Origin: Sedimentisphaerales bacterium
GTDB taxonomy: Bacteria > Planctomycetota > Phycisphaerae > Sedimentisphaerales > Anaerobacaceae
DNA length: 33,476 nt
Reading direction: 5' to 3'
Assembly (NCBI GenBank): GCA_030603595.1
Contig: JAUVXL010000016.1
Span: 1 to 33,476, forward strand
Within the stretch, counting starts at the first letter, position 1; each line of letters opens with the position of its first letter. The notes beneath the pieces are model-generated. The model searched no databases. It was given only the letters and a program-made list of their open reading frames with translations, and had not been told where the DNA came from. This document shows positions 33,194-33,476 of this stretch, piece after piece. Both the position numbers and the translations under genes were made by a program.

Positions 33194-33476
33194 AAATTAG
33201 GGCTCTCTGAAATAATTTGTGGGTAACAACAGAAGGAATCGCCCCGCCGAGGCGCGTCTGCGACTTCGGCGAAGCTGTTTTAGTCTTTTCAAACACCCCC
33301 CAGCCGAAGCCAGATATGGTAAAACGAAAGTGCGGAAAATCAACGGAACAGATAACAAATATTGAGGAATAAGCATTTTATGCCTCTTCAAAAGAATTTG
33401 TGGGCTTCAATCGGCTGGGGCAGTGCCCCGAGAGTATGATATAAGGCCAATTCAAGCGTTTTGAAGGCCTTGAAGC
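33194..33476. repeat. repeats after the sigma operon
   Basis: The third copy of the GGGCTCTCTGAAATAAT repeat is at 33200-33254. A 10-bp perfect inverted repeat, CCCCAGCCGA (33298-33307) and TCGGCTGGGG (33411-33420), encloses a small hairpin with GAGG/CCTC and ATAA/TTAT pairs (33364-33386). No gene is supported to the window end. Confidence 0.7.

Overview
The window looks like chromosome of an anaerobic planctomycete of the Phycisphaerae (Sedimentisphaerales-like). This placement is an inference, made without a search. It rests on two short secreted proteins ending in PEP-CTERM sorting signals, two very large secreted beta-helix proteins with dockerin-like Ca-binding repeats, an ECF sigma factor with a small membrane partner, MlaA/MlaC/RND envelope genes, and a Moorella-type methylene-tetrahydrofolate reductase/heterodisulfide reductase operon.

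Layout. (1) 170-8253, minus strand: one operon hdrA-mvhD-hdrC-hdrB-metV-metF, the gene set of the electron-bifurcating MetFV-HdrABC-MvhD complex of the Wood-Ljungdahl methyl branch. Its HdrA is a 1488-residue double HdrA with a complete GltD/NfnB-type NAD(P)H oxidoreductase inserted in the first ferredoxin domain. mnmA (tRNA 2-thiouridylase) lies just upstream. (2) 9571-12913, plus strand: a repeat-rich spacer, then a glutaredoxin-like protein and a thioredoxin reductase. The 3' end of the reductase gene is present twice, about 92% identical, on either side of a low-GC insert that carries a small unknown protein and a dCTP deaminase. This resembles a small element that integrated inside trxB and restored its 3' end. 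(3) 13030-15596: a DUF4238 gene, a cluster of hairpins that may be a decayed group II intron, and a long gene-free stretch of degenerate repeats. (4) 15597-19884, minus strand: mlaC-RND exporter-mlaA, an outer-membrane lipid transport set. (5) 20035-24293, minus strand: a PEP-CTERM protein followed by a 1156-residue beta-helix protein. (6) 24874-26346: guaB with a clear sigma70-type promoter. (7) 26655-31697, minus strand: a 1377-residue beta-helix/PKD/beta-propeller/dockerin protein and a second PEP-CTERM protein. (8) 32217-33193, plus strand: an ECF sigma factor and a coupled one-pass membrane protein, probably its anti-sigma factor.

The spacers are unusually full of short palindromic or dispersed repeats belonging to at least five families. 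One sits inside the met-hdr operon and others touch start or stop codons. The strongest candidates for something little described are the trxB end-capturing insert with its dCTP-deaminase cargo, the GltD-in-HdrA fusion inside a MetFV operon, and the structured region at 14.3-14.6 kb. No tRNA, rRNA, CRISPR array or transposase was found.
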